From contig JAULSU010000007.1 in NCBI GenBank assembly GCA_030512335.1, positions 1,736,001 to 1,800,000 of the forward strand: a stretch of DNA of 64,000 nucleotides, read 5' to 3'. The notes below the pieces were generated by a model, which worked only from the letters and a program-made list of their open reading frames with translations, was not told the origin of the DNA and did no database searches. Within the stretch, counting starts at the first letter, position 1; every line of letters begins with the position of its first letter. The DNA comes from Immersiella caudata. Taxonomy: Eukaryota > Ascomycota > Sordariomycetes > Sordariales > Lasiosphaeriaceae. Of the stretch, positions 9,511-20,382 are shown in pieces. The translations under genes were made by a program, and so were the position numbers.

Positions 9511-11610
9511 TCAAGGCTTCACCTCCTCCACAACTGTCTCCTTCTCCTCGTTCTCCTCCTCCTCCCTCAAACTCAACTCCTGCGCCGTCCATAGCTCGTT
9601 ATACAACCCGCCCTTCTCCATCAACTCCCGATGTGTACCCGTCTCGACGACAGTCCCCTCCTTCAGCACAATGATCAGATCGGCATCATAGATCGTCCTC
9701 AACCGATGCGCCACAAACAAGCTTGTGCGTGCCTTATCTCTCAATATTTCATTAATATTCGCCATCAGCGCCTGCTCCGTATGAGTGTCCAGAGCACTAG
9801 TGGCCTCGTCGAAGAAGAGCAGTGGCGGATCCTTCAGGATCAGCCGGCTGACGGCGAGCCGCTGCTTCTCGCCACCCGAAATCATCAACCCGCGCTCTCC
9901 AACCTTGGTGTCGTACTTGTGCGGCCAACTCTCAATCTTGTCGTGGATGTGGGCGCGGCGCGCAGCTTCGTACACTTGCTCGGTTGTGGCGGCCATGTTG
10001 CCGTACTGGATGTTGAGCAGGACAGTGTCGTTGAAGAGGGGGGTGTCCTGGGGGACCACGCCGATGGAGCGGCGCAAGGACTCGAGCGATACGTCGCGGA
10101 TGTCCTGATCGTCGATCAAGATGCGGCCGGACTGGACGTCGTAGGAGCGGAAGAGGAGACGGAGCAGAGTCGACTTGCCGCAGCCGCTGGGGCCGACAAC
10201 AGCAACCTTCTTTCCCGCGGGGATAGTTACGCTAAGGTTGCGCAGGATGGGGCGGTCTTCGTAGTAGCCAAAGCTGACATTCTCGAAGCGGATCTCGCCC
10301 CCCTTGGTCAGCTGCAGTGCCTTGGCGTCGGGCTTCTCCTTGATGGCGACGTTGACCTTTTGCAGGTTGAACAGCGTTTCCATGTCCAGGAGTGACTGTC
10401 GAAGCTCTCGGTACACGGATCCCAGGAAGTTGAGAGGCACAGAGAGCTGGAAGACCAGCTGGTTGATGAGGACCAGGTCTCCCACAGTCAAGGAGCCGTC
10501 AACGATGCCCCTGGCACCGAGGTACATCATCACAGTCAATGCAGACGAGAAAATGACGTTCTGTCCGCTATTCAGGAACGCCAGGGATGTTGCCACCTTG
10601 ATGGAACTTTTCTCGTACTGCTTCAGCGCGGCGTCGTAGCGCCCAATCTCGTACTTCTCGTTGTTGAAGTACTTGACCGCTTCGTAGTTGATCAACGAGT
10701 CGACCGCCACCGCCGACGCCTTGTTATCAGCCCCGTTAGCCTGCCGGCGGAACTTTGTTCGCCAAGCTGTCGTGAGGATGGTGAAGGCCGTATATCCAGT
10801 CATCGTCAACGCCGTGATGGCGGCAAACTCCCACCCAAAGTTGTACGTCAGAATGCCGCACACCATGGTAATCTCGAGTGCAGTCGGCACAATGTGGAAC
10901 ACCATGCTCGTCAGCAAGAAGCTGATACCCTTCGTACCACGGTCGATAGCACGCGTCAGCCCGCCCGTCTGCTTCGACAGATGGAAGCTGAGGTCCAGGT
11001 TGAGCAAGTGACCAAACGTGTTGCGCGCGACGCGACGGATGGCCTTCTGCGCAACCGAAGAAAACACCGCGTTGCGCAGCTCCTGCGAAACCACGGCGCC
11101 AATTCTAGCCGCGCCATATGCCAATATCATAGCTCCCGCGGTGGTGGCCACGGTGCCTCCTGTCGTCGCAAAGTCGATGTTGAGCGAGTCAACGATGTCT
11201 CGAAAGTAGAACGGCACCTGGACGTTCAACACCTTTGCGCCGACTAACAGTCCGACAGAAAGTATAACGCGCATCTTATCCCCCCAGCTGTCTTTTGGCC
11301 ACAGATACCGTGACATCTTTTTCATGATCGCCCAGTCCGCCTTGCGCTGCTCCTGCGCCGTCTTGTCAACTGTCGCGAGGGGATCGACCTGGCGCGCCGA
11401 CTTCGGGTTCACCGGTGGGTTTTCGGGCTCGGGGCTCCTGCTTCCAGGGCCATATCGACGCAGTGCTGTCGTGGAAAAGAAAGATCGCGGAGGGGCGGTA
11501 AGCTGAGAACCCAGGAGACACCTTGCGCAGGTGCCCCTGGTCAGGAGGAACGAGGCTTTTTGAGTCCTGTGTAGGCTCGCAGCCATCATGATTCTCATCA
11601 AAGGCGCCAT
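9511..11610 (-). CDS. ATM1: Mitochondrial ABC half-transporter Atm1
   Basis: A 699-residue half-size ABC transporter of the mitochondrial inner membrane. Atm1/ABCB7 proteins export a glutathione-linked sulfur compound needed for cytosolic iron-sulfur cluster assembly. The N-terminus is rich in Arg, Ser and Ala, fitting a presequence. Six transmembrane helices span about 110-400. The nucleotide-binding domain shows Walker A GPSGCGKS (473-480), signature ISGGEKQ (577-583), Walker B LLFFDEAT (597-604) and the H-loop His in VAHRL (about 635). The open frame extends 52 codons further upstream to 11766 without an ATG. I chose the first ATG, at 11610; nearby MRIMM or MMAAS starts are alternatives. 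No intron is needed, and length matches yeast Atm1 (about 690). Confidence 0.94.
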   Translation of the reverse strand: MAPLMRIMMAASLHRTQKASFLLTRGTCARCLLGSQLTAPPRSFFSTTALRRYGPGSRSPEPENPPVNPKSARQVDPLATVDKTAQEQRKADWAIMKKMSRYLWPKDSWGDKMRVILSVGLLVGAKVLNVQVPFYFRDIVDSLNIDFATTGGTVATTAGAMILAYGAARIGAVVSQELRNAVFSSVAQKAIRRVARNTFGHLLNLDLSFHLSKQTGGLTRAIDRGTKGISFLLTSMVFHIVPTALEITMVCGILTYNFGWEFAAITALTMTGYTAFTILTTAWRTKFRRQANGADNKASAVAVDSLINYEAVKYFNNEKYEIGRYDAALKQYEKSSIKVATSLAFLNSGQNVIFSSALTVMMYLGARGIVDGSLTVGDLVLINQLVFQLSVPLNFLGSVYRELRQSLLDMETLFNLQKVNVAIKEKPDAKALQLTKGGEIRFENVSFGYYEDRPILRNLSVTIPAGKKVAVVGPSGCGKSTLLRLLFRSYDVQSGRILIDDQDIRDVSLESLRRSIGVVPQDTPLFNDTVLLNIQYGNMAATTEQVYEAARRAHIHDKIESWPHKYDTKVGERGLMISGGEKQRLAVSRLILKDPPLLFFDEATSALDTHTEQALMANINEILRDKARTSLFVAHRLRTIYDADLIIVLKEGTVVETGTHRELMEKGGLYNELWTAQELSLREEEENEEKETVVEEVKP

Positions 11611-12268
11611 TGTGCGGAAGAGGCGAACCGCATCTTCCAGCGAGGTGTGTCGTGGGAAAATGAGGTGCGAGGTGCGCACAAAGCCGCACAAATCGCGCGA
11701 ATCGCTGGTCGGAATACTCGGAGTTGGGGTTCGGAGAAGGCGCAACGCTCTGGAGAGCGAAATCACAGTCTAGGTCCTCATATTAGGCCCATGATACGGA
11801 TTGTTGGCTGCTGAGGTTTTGTTGGGCGCGATGCCGTGGACGCAGAAGCTTTTTCTGGGAAGGTGCGTGCAGCTCTCGAGCTCCAAAACGAAGCTCCGAC
11901 GTACGGCGGAGCTTTTGATGATGCAATGGGGGGGGTAAGGCCCTCGCCATGTTCGCGCCAAGCTTTCCGACACGCACCCCCTGGGCCATCTATCGAGGAC
12001 AACAATGCAATCAACAACAGGTCGATTGAAGAAGACCCGAGAGAGTTCGGAGGGCACAAAGCATTATGCAAATGTTCTTCTCGATTCCATTATGCTCCAA
12101 GCAATGCCTACAGCCGCGAACGGCGTCACCTTCAACGGTGGTCCAACACTCCAAACGCCAAAAACCCAACCTAAAAACGCCATGCAATGCTACGCAGTGC
12201 TCAAGCCAGGCAAAGATCCAAGATCTAACCAGAAGCCAAAAAGCAGAATGCACCCCCAAGTCTCCACG
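11611..12268. other. Intergenic region upstream of Atm1
   Basis: Contains the Atm1 5' region and, at the far end, the 3' end of the kinesin gene. Several overlapping short frames exist on both strands with no domain or splice support. I see no further gene. Confidence 0.55.
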
Positions 12269-14555
12269 CTATACTGTCAAACCTTCATACGCCCGCTCTA
12301 CTGTGCGGCTTCCCATCCCGGGGAGCATGGACAGTTGCGACAGGCTTGTTACGCCTACAAATTCCTCGTCTCCCTTAAGGGCGAGGTGATCAACCAAGTC
12401 CTGGGCTTTCTTGGCCCCGAAGCCGTGCAAGCCGCGAATCAACGCGAGGTTGCGTGAGTTCACAATGTCCAACAGCTGCTTGGTCCGCGGCGAGGCGGAC
12501 CCTTCATCCATGTCCGAAAGAGCGCCCCTCTTCCCTGACGCCTTCTGCTTCCGGGACGCTTTGATGCGACTGGGCTTGTCCACAAAGGTCTCGTCGTCAA
12601 CATCGGCCTCCGTACCATCCTCATCTTCCGCGTCATCGCGGACCTTGTACATTCGCTCTCGCTTCTTCTCCACCTTCCGGTTGTCCTCGCGCCACTCCGG
12701 TGCTGGAGACTCATCTCCTCCCTTTTTGGCGGCAATCTTGGCGCGGAGGCGCTCAATCTTGGCGAGCAACTTCGCTTGCCCTGGGAAAGACGGCAGCGCG
12801 AGCTCGTAGAAGCGCAGTGCAGCCTCATCATCGCCCCGTTCTTTCGCCTGTCTTGCCTGAAGCAAAAACCGCAACCCTTCCGAGCGCCCATCATGTGTGT
12901 CATTATCGATGCGTCTCTCCAAGGCATCTAGGCGCCTCCGGACTTCATCGCTAATCTGGGTCTCGCTCGGCGCGTTGGATTCATGCGCCGGCTCGGCTCG
13001 CGCTGGCGCGGCCTCTGCGGCGCGCGAGGCTAGGATCTCCGCTACCTTCTTCTCGACCATGGCTTCGATCTGCTCGGCGAAGATGGAAAGCTGCTGCGTG
13101 GCGGGCTGAGCTACTGGCTGCGTAGCAAGCTGGCTTGCGATCGGACGGACGAGGGAAGTGTATGTTGGGCGAGCCAGCTTCGACGGGCGGGGGATTTGCT
13201 CGGACGGGTCGGACGGCCTCTTATTCGAGCTCGATCGACGAAGCTGTGTCGTAATTGCTACCGGAATAGCAGCACGAGTCGGAGCAACAGCCTTGCTTGC
13301 CTTGTCAGTGAATACACTAAATGCCTTGACAGGCTTGTCGGATGTCTTCGCCGCAACAACCGCACCACTGTGAATATTGTGGGCATTCGCAAGTGGCCGA
13401 AGAGGCTGGCGCTGGATATTCGTGCTACCAGAAGAGTTGGTGCGTGGCGGCTGCTTGAACACAATCTCGTTTTCGATTTCGCGCACCTCGATACGTTTCG
13501 CGCGGGAGCTAACGTTGAGACTGCTGAGGGTATCCAGATGGTAGCTACGCATCGGCGCGAGATTGAGGATCATGATCGTGATGCCATTGTTTTGGCCGAG
13601 GGACAAGATGCGTGTCATCTTGGACTCGCGATATGGGATGCGCTTGTCACCGCGGGAGATGGCATCGATGCACTGGCTGAGCACGAACAGGCTCTTGTTG
13701 ATGGCTGCAGACTCGATCAGTCGCTCCTTTCCGTTGTCGGTTCTGCGGTTGTCCTCGGATCCTGCCAAGTCAATGGCGGACGCCGTGCTCTCTCTAACTA
13801 TGTCCCCAGCTGTCTGCGTAACCTTGACCCGCAGGATGGCGTGTGATCTAGAGCTGTGCGCGTTCAATTTTGTGGAGGCGGTGACCCGGTTGTTGTTGGC
13901 CTCGATGTATAGCTTCTCAAAGTCCTTGAGATCCTCACAGGAGCGCTCAGACAAGCCGACCACCACAGTCTTGCCGTCCTTCTCTCGCAGGGGCAGGCCT
14001 GAGGGCGTTCGGTTCTCGGGCGGCTCGAGCAGGTCGAACACCTTATCGTTGTAAATTTCGTAGTACGACAAGGCCACCTGGACCGTCGTCTCCCCGTTGG
14101 TGTCTTTGGCGATCTTCTTCCCCCTACGAAAGACGTTGCTAAGCAGTCTAGGGATCACCCCGCGTTCTGCCAGCTTGAGACCGCCACGCATCGTGTGTGT
14201 TTTGCCGGTACCCGTCACGCCATAGGCAAAGATTGTCACATCGAGGCCTTGGAAGAGGGCTTTCAGGTGCGGCGCAACTAATTTGGGTCAGTATCGAGTC
14301 GCGTTCCGCGTCGGCCGATTCTCCGAGTCGTGGAGGGTGCCTACCTTCTGCGGTAAACAACTCCTCCTGTGTGGTGGATTGTTCGTAGACGCCATTGAAC
14401 GCGAAGGAGAACTCCTCCGATTCGTTTTTGGGGCTGGGGATCTTGACGATGGTCAATGGCTTCCCCTCCTCGACGCGGTCGGCGCGGACGATGACATCTT
14501 TGCCGTGCTCTTTTTCAAGCAACGGACGAATCCTGGCAACGACGCGAACAGACAT
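12269..14555 (-). CDS. Kinesin-10-like motor protein (KIF22/Kid type)
   Basis: Two exons, 14555-14345 and 14277-12269, with a 67-bp intron (GTAGGC...TTAG); the product is 739 residues. The N-terminal motor has MSVRVVARIRP, P-loop GVTGTGKT (90-97), switch I NAHSSRSH (209-216) and switch II DLAGSE (240-245). A middle region is low in structure, with predicted short coiled coil around 480-560. The C-terminus carries a ComEA-like helix-hairpin-helix (GLHGFGAKKAQDLVDHL and SMLPGMGSRTVE), the arrangement typical of kinesin-10/Kid, which pushes chromosome arms along spindle microtubules. The basic segment RKQKASGKRG may be a nuclear signal. An in-frame GTG precedes the ATG; the ATG at 14555 fits the family start. 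Confidence 0.9.
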
Positions 14556-14955
14556 GCCGCCAATTGACACCGGGCGGGGGGAAGGGGGGGAGGATGAGTC
14601 ACTCGAGGACTTGAGGGGAAAATGAGTGGCGATGGGACTCCGTTGTCCTCGTCATAGAATGGATCGTGGTTTCACGCACACGCACTGGGCAAGGAGGAAA
14701 ATTAGACTGTTTGGCTGGAGCTCAATTCGAGGCGAATGGTCGCTGCAGCAACCGCAACCCTGCAGGGCAACCCCACAGCCAAACCAACCGGCGCGGAAGC
14801 TGGCGGGGTTGGCCTGTGCTTCTGCACGCTTGCGGGCGTTAAATCGTCCAAGCTTCTGACTGACGTGCATCGAAATTCTTTGGAACCTGGATTGAGTTGT
14901 CTTGAGCGCAAGCCCAACAGCGTCAACGTGCCGCCAACGACGCTTGCACACGATC
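14556..14955. promoter_or_regulatory. Shared divergent promoter region (kinesin / AIM24)
   Basis: A 400-bp gap between two divergently transcribed genes, so it must contain both promoters. A TGAGTCA sequence at about 14594, the AP-1 or Gcn4-type consensus, is visible. No TATA box is evident on either side. Confidence 0.4.
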
Positions 14956-16232
14956 ATGCGGGGCTCCTCGGCCCTGACCAGGGCGACGCGCAATGCGCGC
15001 CTGACGCCGCCGTCAGCTAGAGCTGCCTTTGTTTGCCGGCAATGCAGGTCAATCCAGATCAGCGCATCCCCCACTACCGAATCTCGACCTGCCGATGCAT
15101 TTGGGGCCTACCCGGGAGGCTCGCGGGACTCGGCTGGTACGCAATTGAGGGCACAAAACTGTGGAGGTCTGGGCTAATGTTCAGTAGATGCTCGATTTGA
15201 AGTCCTGGGGTCGCCGTATTCGCTCCTCTCCGTCACCCTCTCAGCCTCTCAGAGACTCTACACGAGGAGGGGCACTCTTGTCTCGGTAGCAGGGAAAGTC
15301 GAGAATGCACGTCATGTCTTTCGCTCCCCATATGGCCAAGACTTCTTCTAACGTCGTTTTCTTAGGCACAATCCACGCTGTCCATCCTCTCCCCGTTACA
15401 GCGGGTCCTCCTCGGCGTTCCCTTTCTCTACCAACGCATCTCCTCGACGACTCCGATCACCGCATTGATAGGAACGAAGTCACCTTCTACGACATTCTCC
15501 GTTCTTCACCTCGATGGCACGACAGACTGGATGGTCGCCCAGCGCAATGCCCTCCTCGCATGGACGGGCCACACACTCACTGTCTCGCCTCGCATCCAGC
15601 GAGGCCTGTCGCTTTCCCACTGGGGCAATTCCCACCTAACAGGCCGTGGCCTGGCTGCGCTTTCGGCCCCGGGGCATATCTATGAGCTTACCCTGGCTGA
15701 GGGAGAGGAGATCGTTCTACACCCTTCACACGTGGTGGCCTACTCGATCAACAAGAACCCACCGCTGCCGTTCCGGCTCAAGAGTCTACGTCTGCAGATT
15801 CCTTCCGTCCCGGAGTCCGTCACCTCCACCGCAGGGAATCTGGTACCAGAAAGTGTTTCGCGGTTCTGGAGAGCGATGCGGGATACCGACACTTACAAGT
15901 CCATCGCGAGACTTCTGTATGGGCTAAGGACCGCCACAAGACGGTCGATCTGGGGTGACAGGTTATTCCTACAGTTCCAAGGCCCAGCAACAATCCTCAT
16001 GTCGAGCCGAGGCGTGAGAGTTCGAGACGCTCTGACCCGGGACGACGTGAACGAGATTGTAGATACGGAGGCGGGAGTCGTCCCAAAAGCGGTGGAACTC
16101 GCACTGAAGCCGAAGGCTGTGAAAGCGCCTAAGCTGAGCAATCCTCCTGTTGCGATCCACGTTGCCAAGGTGGGCAAGGATGGAAAGGTCACGCTCGAGG
16201 AGACAAAAGACCTCAACGAGTTTGTGCGGTGA
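14956..16232 (+). CDS. AIM24: Mitochondrial AIM24 family protein
   Basis: Three exons: 14956-15136, 15188-15306 and 15366-16232; 388 residues. AIM24 proteins sit at the mitochondrial inner membrane and support cristae/MICOS organisation in yeast. The Arg-rich N-terminus (MRGSSALTRATRNARL) looks like a presequence. The conserved core includes DARFEVLGSPYSLLSV, TTDWMVAQRNALLAWTG and LSHWGNSHLTGRG. Intron 1 is only 51 bp and ends CAGTAG. Intron 2 (15307-15365) begins with GC rather than GT: only this GC-AG splice keeps the conserved VENAQSTLSIL sequence in frame, and a CTAAC branch site lies 13 bp before the acceptor. The C-terminal Lys-rich tail is less conserved. Confidence 0.9.
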
Positions 16233-16419
16233 TCTTAACAGGGAGATTACTGCATCTGGTTTTAATTTGTATCGATAGAGGCCCTTGTTCAGCGAGCCAG
16301 CGCTGCTGTCACTTGGCTTGTAACTTTAGTACTCCCCAACGAACGACAATATCCCTGCATTATGGCTCGAGGCCTGTATTTGCCTTGGTTGCGTAGGATG
16401 GATGCTAACGCTTATTAAT

Positions 16420-18321
16420 CTACTTGGGTATCCTGTTTCTTGTCGTTTGTGATCTTTCACGCGATTCGGACTCGTCGCTGCTCGATTCCAACCCTAGGTA
16501 CCCCAACCCTCTGACATGCTCCCAGCAGTGTCTCATGCCTGTGCCCATTGACACTTCATTTATCTCGTCAACCGATGCCCACTTGCTCCGAGGATCGCTG
16601 CTCCCCTGAGTCACACTTTGGTCTTTAAGGACAAAACCGTGGACGTGCATGGTGAGCCTTAGATGCGAGAATACCCATGGTACGTTTGCCACCTCCCCTC
16701 CCCGTCGAATCACACCTACACTCGTGGGCATCTCTCTCTTTCGCTTCCCATCTCCCGACCCTGCCTTCGTTTTGGTCAAGAGCTGTGTCACATACCGCTC
16801 TGACTCCATTTGGCGAGCTGCAATCGAGTTCCCAGTCGTTGGCGGCAAGGTATGGCTGGGTAGTTCCCACATATTCGCGAGCAACCCCTTCTCGGGACGT
16901 TGATGAATGAGATATTTACCATCCGAGCGGCGACGAATGGCGCAGACAACAATCTCTTCCTCGCGGACTTTCTTCTTCGGCTTCCGAAGTGGGAATTTCC
17001 GGGCATGGTTGACGATGATTTGCATTTGGCGACAGTCGGGAACTTCGGCCCCGTCTTCGTCCTCCTCTTGTCGGGAGAGCTTGGCGAAATAGTCCGAAAC
17101 AGTCTGCTGTATACCAGTGGACCTAGTCTTCTGGCGTTTTGTTTCCTCATCGTCCTCCTCTTCCTCCTCCCAAGAATGACAAATGCCGCAGGCATCCTCA
17201 ATATCTCCCAACACATTACCTCCCTCCTCACCCTTCGCCAAAGCCAGACCCTCGTGATATGCCCGACAAGTCGCAGTAATAGAACAATCCTCACAATTCG
17301 GCTTGGGCGTACAAACCGTGCTCCCCAACTCCATCAACGCCTGTCCCCATCTCCCCGGAACCTCACTAACCTCCTCCTCCTCCCCCGCGACAACCCTCGC
17401 CAACTCCCCCGCAACCTCCCAAATCCCCTCAACCACCTCCTTCCCCTTTGCGTCCCCGTAAACCCCCAACTGCCGACTCAATACTCTGACTACATTCCCA
17501 TCCACCATCGCCTCCGCCCTCCCAAACACAATCGCCGCAATCGCGCCCGCCGTGTACCGCCCCACCCCCGGCACCTTCTCAACCAACTCACCCACCTCCG
17601 CAGGTAACAACCCCCCCATCTCATTCACCACAACCTGCGCCGCCTCATGTACCCTCTTCGCTCGTGAATAATACCCCAACCCCTGCCACAAACTCAACAC
17701 CTCGTCTTCCTTCGCGCTCGCCAGATCCTCCATGGTAGGCCACTTCTCCATCCATCGATTCCAGTAACTTATCACCGTGGCAACGCGCGTTTGCTGGAGC
17801 ATGATCTCGGAGATCCAGACTTCGTAGGCGCGTTTGGCGAGGAGGGGACGGGGGGTGGTGAGTGGGGAGAGGAAGGGTTTGCGCCAGGGCATGAGGCGGG
17901 AGGAGTGGACTTTGGTGAACCAGGAGAGAAGGGCGGAGCGGGATTGGGGGGAGGTGAGGAGGAGGGGGTGGTGGTAGGTTTGAGGGTGGTGGCGGGAGGG
18001 CGGGAGGGAAGGGGGGAGAGGGTTGGAGGGTGGGGTGAGGAGGGCTAGGGGTTTGGATTTCGGGTTTGGTTTGCGTTTGGATTTGGTGTTCTTAGGCTTG
18101 GCGATGGGTGCGGTGGTGCTGGTTTTTGGTTTTGGCTGTTTTGACTGGGTTGTTGCGGTTTTCCGTCGTTTTGGTGGTGGTGAGGGTTCGTCATCTTCGG
18201 AGGCGCTCGTGGAGGGCGCTGGTTCTGGGCTGCTGGTGTCGCTTTCTAGGGCAGGAGAGGAAGCCGCTTGGCGAAGGTTGGAGGCGGCTCTGCCCGCTGC
18301 AGCGCGTTGACTTCGCCGCAT
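16420..18321 (-). CDS. Adenine DNA glycosylase MutY
   Basis: A 633-residue base-excision-repair enzyme that removes adenine mispaired with 8-oxoguanine. An unstructured, Lys- and Pro-rich N-terminus (1-110, likely nuclear signal PPPKRRK) precedes the HhH-GPD domain with EIMLQQTRV (catalytic Glu172), VPGVGRYTAGA and Asp274 in AMVDGN. The 4Fe-4S loop is intact: Cys337, Cys343, Cys346, Cys352 with C-x6-C-x2-C-x5-C spacing. A C-terminal NUDIX-like 8-oxoG recognition domain begins near VVCAIRRRSDGKYLIHQRP. An acidic insert lies between the two. The frame is open upstream to 18570, but MRRSQRAAAG at 18321 is the sensible start. Single exon. Yeast lacks this gene but most filamentous fungi keep it. 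Confidence 0.93.
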   Translation of the reverse strand: MRRSQRAAAGRAASNLRQAASSPALESDTSSPEPAPSTSASEDDEPSPPPKRRKTATTQSKQPKPKTSTTAPIAKPKNTKSKRKPNPKSKPLALLTPPSNPLPPSLPPSRHHPQTYHHPLLLTSPQSRSALLSWFTKVHSSRLMPWRKPFLSPLTTPRPLLAKRAYEVWISEIMLQQTRVATVISYWNRWMEKWPTMEDLASAKEDEVLSLWQGLGYYSRAKRVHEAAQVVVNEMGGLLPAEVGELVEKVPGVGRYTAGAIAAIVFGRAEAMVDGNVVRVLSRQLGVYGDAKGKEVVEGIWEVAGELARVVAGEEEEVSEVPGRWGQALMELGSTVCTPKPNCEDCSITATCRAYHEGLALAKGEEGGNVLGDIEDACGICHSWEEEEEDDEETKRQKTRSTGIQQTVSDYFAKLSRQEEDEDGAEVPDCRQMQIIVNHARKFPLRKPKKKVREEEIVVCAIRRRSDGKYLIHQRPEKGLLANMWELPSHTLPPTTGNSIAARQMESERYVTQLLTKTKAGSGDGKRKREMPTSVGVIRRGGEVANVPWVFSHLRLTMHVHGFVLKDQSVTQGSSDPRSKWASVDEINEVSMGTGMRHCWEHVRGLGYLGLESSSDESESRERSQTTRNRIPK

Positions 18322-18822
18322 CGCAAAAGTCTGGATTGGTGTAAGAAAAATATCGATTCCAAGAACGCAGAGTTTGCAGATGTTTGCTGTTCGGAAAGGA
18401 TAGAAAAAGAGTAATGCAGAAATGCGCACCGAGTCTCGATCGCGACGCGTCGAGCTCAATGGCGAAAATCGGGCAGGTGGAGCCAGCTGGCGACCGACGC
18501 CCCTGAATTCCAAAGGCAACAAACAAAAGTGGGTCCACTCAGGGGCTTCAAGCCTACTCACCCTGATCACTTGAGGATCCTTTTCGGATACAAGAACCCA
18601 CGAAATTTGTCTCCCTCATTTCCAAACAACTTTCCAATTAGCTTTGCAAGCACGTCAGTCTATCGTTCACATAATTTATGATTCGTCAATGTGTCAAGGA
18701 ACGGGATGCTGGCCCACAACAGGAAGCCCTCGACATCGCTTAAGCAGGGCGTTGTCGCCTTTTCCAAGAACAAAAGCCTCGCAAATCATCCTATAATATA
18801 TCAGTTCAACATCAAGTTGATT
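18322..18822. other. Intergenic region upstream of MutY
   Basis: Contains the MutY 5' region and the upstream flank of the tRNA gene. No further gene is seen. Confidence 0.55.
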
Positions 18823-18915
18823 GGTTCGTTGGTCTAGCGGTATGATTCTCGCTTAGGGTAACAACTCTGAGTCACAATTTGCGACAGGTCCCGGGTTCAA
18901 TCCCCGGACGAACCC
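18823..18915 (+). tRNA. tRNA-Pro(AGG) with intron
   Basis: The acceptor stem GGTTCGT (18823-18829) pairs with ACGAACC (18908-18914). The D-arm GGTCTAGCGGTATGA and T-arm CCGGGTTCAATCCCCGG (B box) are canonical. The anticodon AGG is at 18855-18857. A 21-nt intron (18859-18879) follows one base after the anticodon, the standard tRNA intron position. The anticodon stem CTCGC/GCGAC has one C-C mismatch at its base (18848 with 18885), where a G is usual; this may be a tolerated variant or a sequence error. Confidence 0.9.
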
Positions 18916-18919
18916 CACC

Positions 18920-18923
18920 TTTT
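18920..18923 (+). terminator. Pol III terminator of tRNA-Pro
   Basis: A TTTT run five bases after the tRNA 3' end. This is the minimal RNA polymerase III termination signal. Confidence 0.65.
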
Positions 18924-19131
18924 GTTCCCGGTATCTTTCCCTTTGCCCTCCTCCCTGGAATAGCATCATATAAATATGAGTGTCTTCAGATCCAACTGAT
19001 GTATCCGCCCACCATCTAGACAGATGATATCCAGAGTCATGCCTCTCCCATGCGTCGTCACCCGAAACAGCACCCCAGCCGCGCCGCTCTTCTTTTCTTC
19101 TCCGTAACATGTTGCCTTCCTTTTTTGTCAT

Positions 19132-19600
19132 GATGGTTACCAAAATGAGACGTCAGTACGCGTTTTCAAAAGGTCGGCATGGCTGCGGTTCTCGTCCTGG
19201 AACTCGTCGAGACCGTCAATAAAGGAGCAAACTTTGCCGGCAGCGCGGTCTGGATCACAACGGTCGTATACATCCGTATCGATCGAGTTTCCGACTCGGC
19301 CGGATGAGTCGTCTTGTGCTCCTGTGAGTCGTCGCCGAATGACTGGGTTTGCCGAATCTTGTGGAGTGATATAAAGTTAGGTTCGTTGTTAGCCGGTGAC
19401 GGGGAACTTTGTCATCGATTTTTGTGGTTATTTTGCTCTGGTGGTCTTCACGTTGCGTTACCACCATTGCCGCTATGGCGTTGACGAGATCGTGCTTCAG
19501 CGTGGTAAAATTGTGTAGAGTCTCAATCTCAAGTCTCTCATTGGTTTCTTGGAGCGATGCTACCATTTCGACAACTCTGATACGTCATTTCTGTGATTTA
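19132..19600 (-). pseudogene. Decayed NACHT/STAND (NLR-like) gene relic
   Basis: Minus-strand frames encode two pieces typical of fungal NACHT-type NTPases. The upstream piece (from 19566) reads MVASLQETNERLEIE and continues as a helical stretch (HDLVNAIAAMV), like the linker before the NTPase domain. The downstream piece, in another frame, contains the Walker B-like block KVCSFIDGLDEFQDENRSHA (about 19232-19173), ending at a stop near 19132. No P-loop (GxxGxGKS) is visible between them and the frame changes, so most of the NTPase domain is missing. In fungi these proteins act in non-self recognition and heterokaryon incompatibility. The family call rests on short motifs; the gene is clearly non-functional as read. 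Confidence 0.5.
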
Positions 19601-20382
19601 ATTAGCACCATTCGGGGCTCTCATCTGCGCTGGTAACTCAGCAGAGTCGATTCTTACGCAATAGTGTTCTGGAGATGAGTGAAGATGGCGAAGAAAAAGG
19701 TTGAAGAAAACAAGATGGGTTTCTTCCCGCGCGTTTGACAGGTAACCATGACCATCCGGAGGTACCTAGAGTGCTAACTTGATGACGCGCCTACTTGAGG
19801 CAGCAGCGACGTTTCTTTGTTTGGGCCGGCAGTTACCCCTCATCGGCAAAAACTGACCGTCCGCCAACTTTTCACTGGCTCCTTGCCCAGCTGGGGAGCT
19901 GAACCTTTCAATTTCCTGTAATGGAGCCATTTGCTCAATTGCAACGGCTTCATTGTATCACTTGAAGCCTAGCCGCATGGGATTTCGGCCAGACGATGGT
20001 TTTCCCGGTTAGACACCTTCTGCTTCGCCCCGCACCAACAGAACAACCCATTGCATCTCTCCATCTTCACAGTAGTGTTTGTGGCTGGAACAGACACGAT
20101 CTCACACAATCACCAAAGCTTCAACACCCACCGCAAACCCGGCCGTCAGCAAATTTTGATCCCGCTTGCATTCGATCTCCCCTTCTATCCCTACCACATG
20201 GTATGGCGGTATGGGCGTTTTTTACGTCAACCCACAAAATAGACTTTTTTTTGGAGAGTTAGGGCTTAGACCCATTCCTTCCTCCTATTTATTCCAGCCA
20301 GGCTTTGGCCTTTCTTCTTCCTGAAACAATAAAACACCGCACCACCTCCCACAACTTTCTGCTTCCCTGAACCGCAATTTTT
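19601..20382. other. Gene-poor stretch
   Basis: I see only short frames without support. The sequence is somewhat more AT-rich than neighbouring genes, consistent with decayed accessory DNA between the NLR-like relic and the orphan gene. Confidence 0.5.

Noticed and set aside
18322..18570. N-terminal extension of MutY to the start of its open frame
   Set aside because: The extra 83 residues have no family likeness, while MRRSQRAAAG at 18321 starts the Lys/Arg-rich region typical of nuclear MutY homologues.
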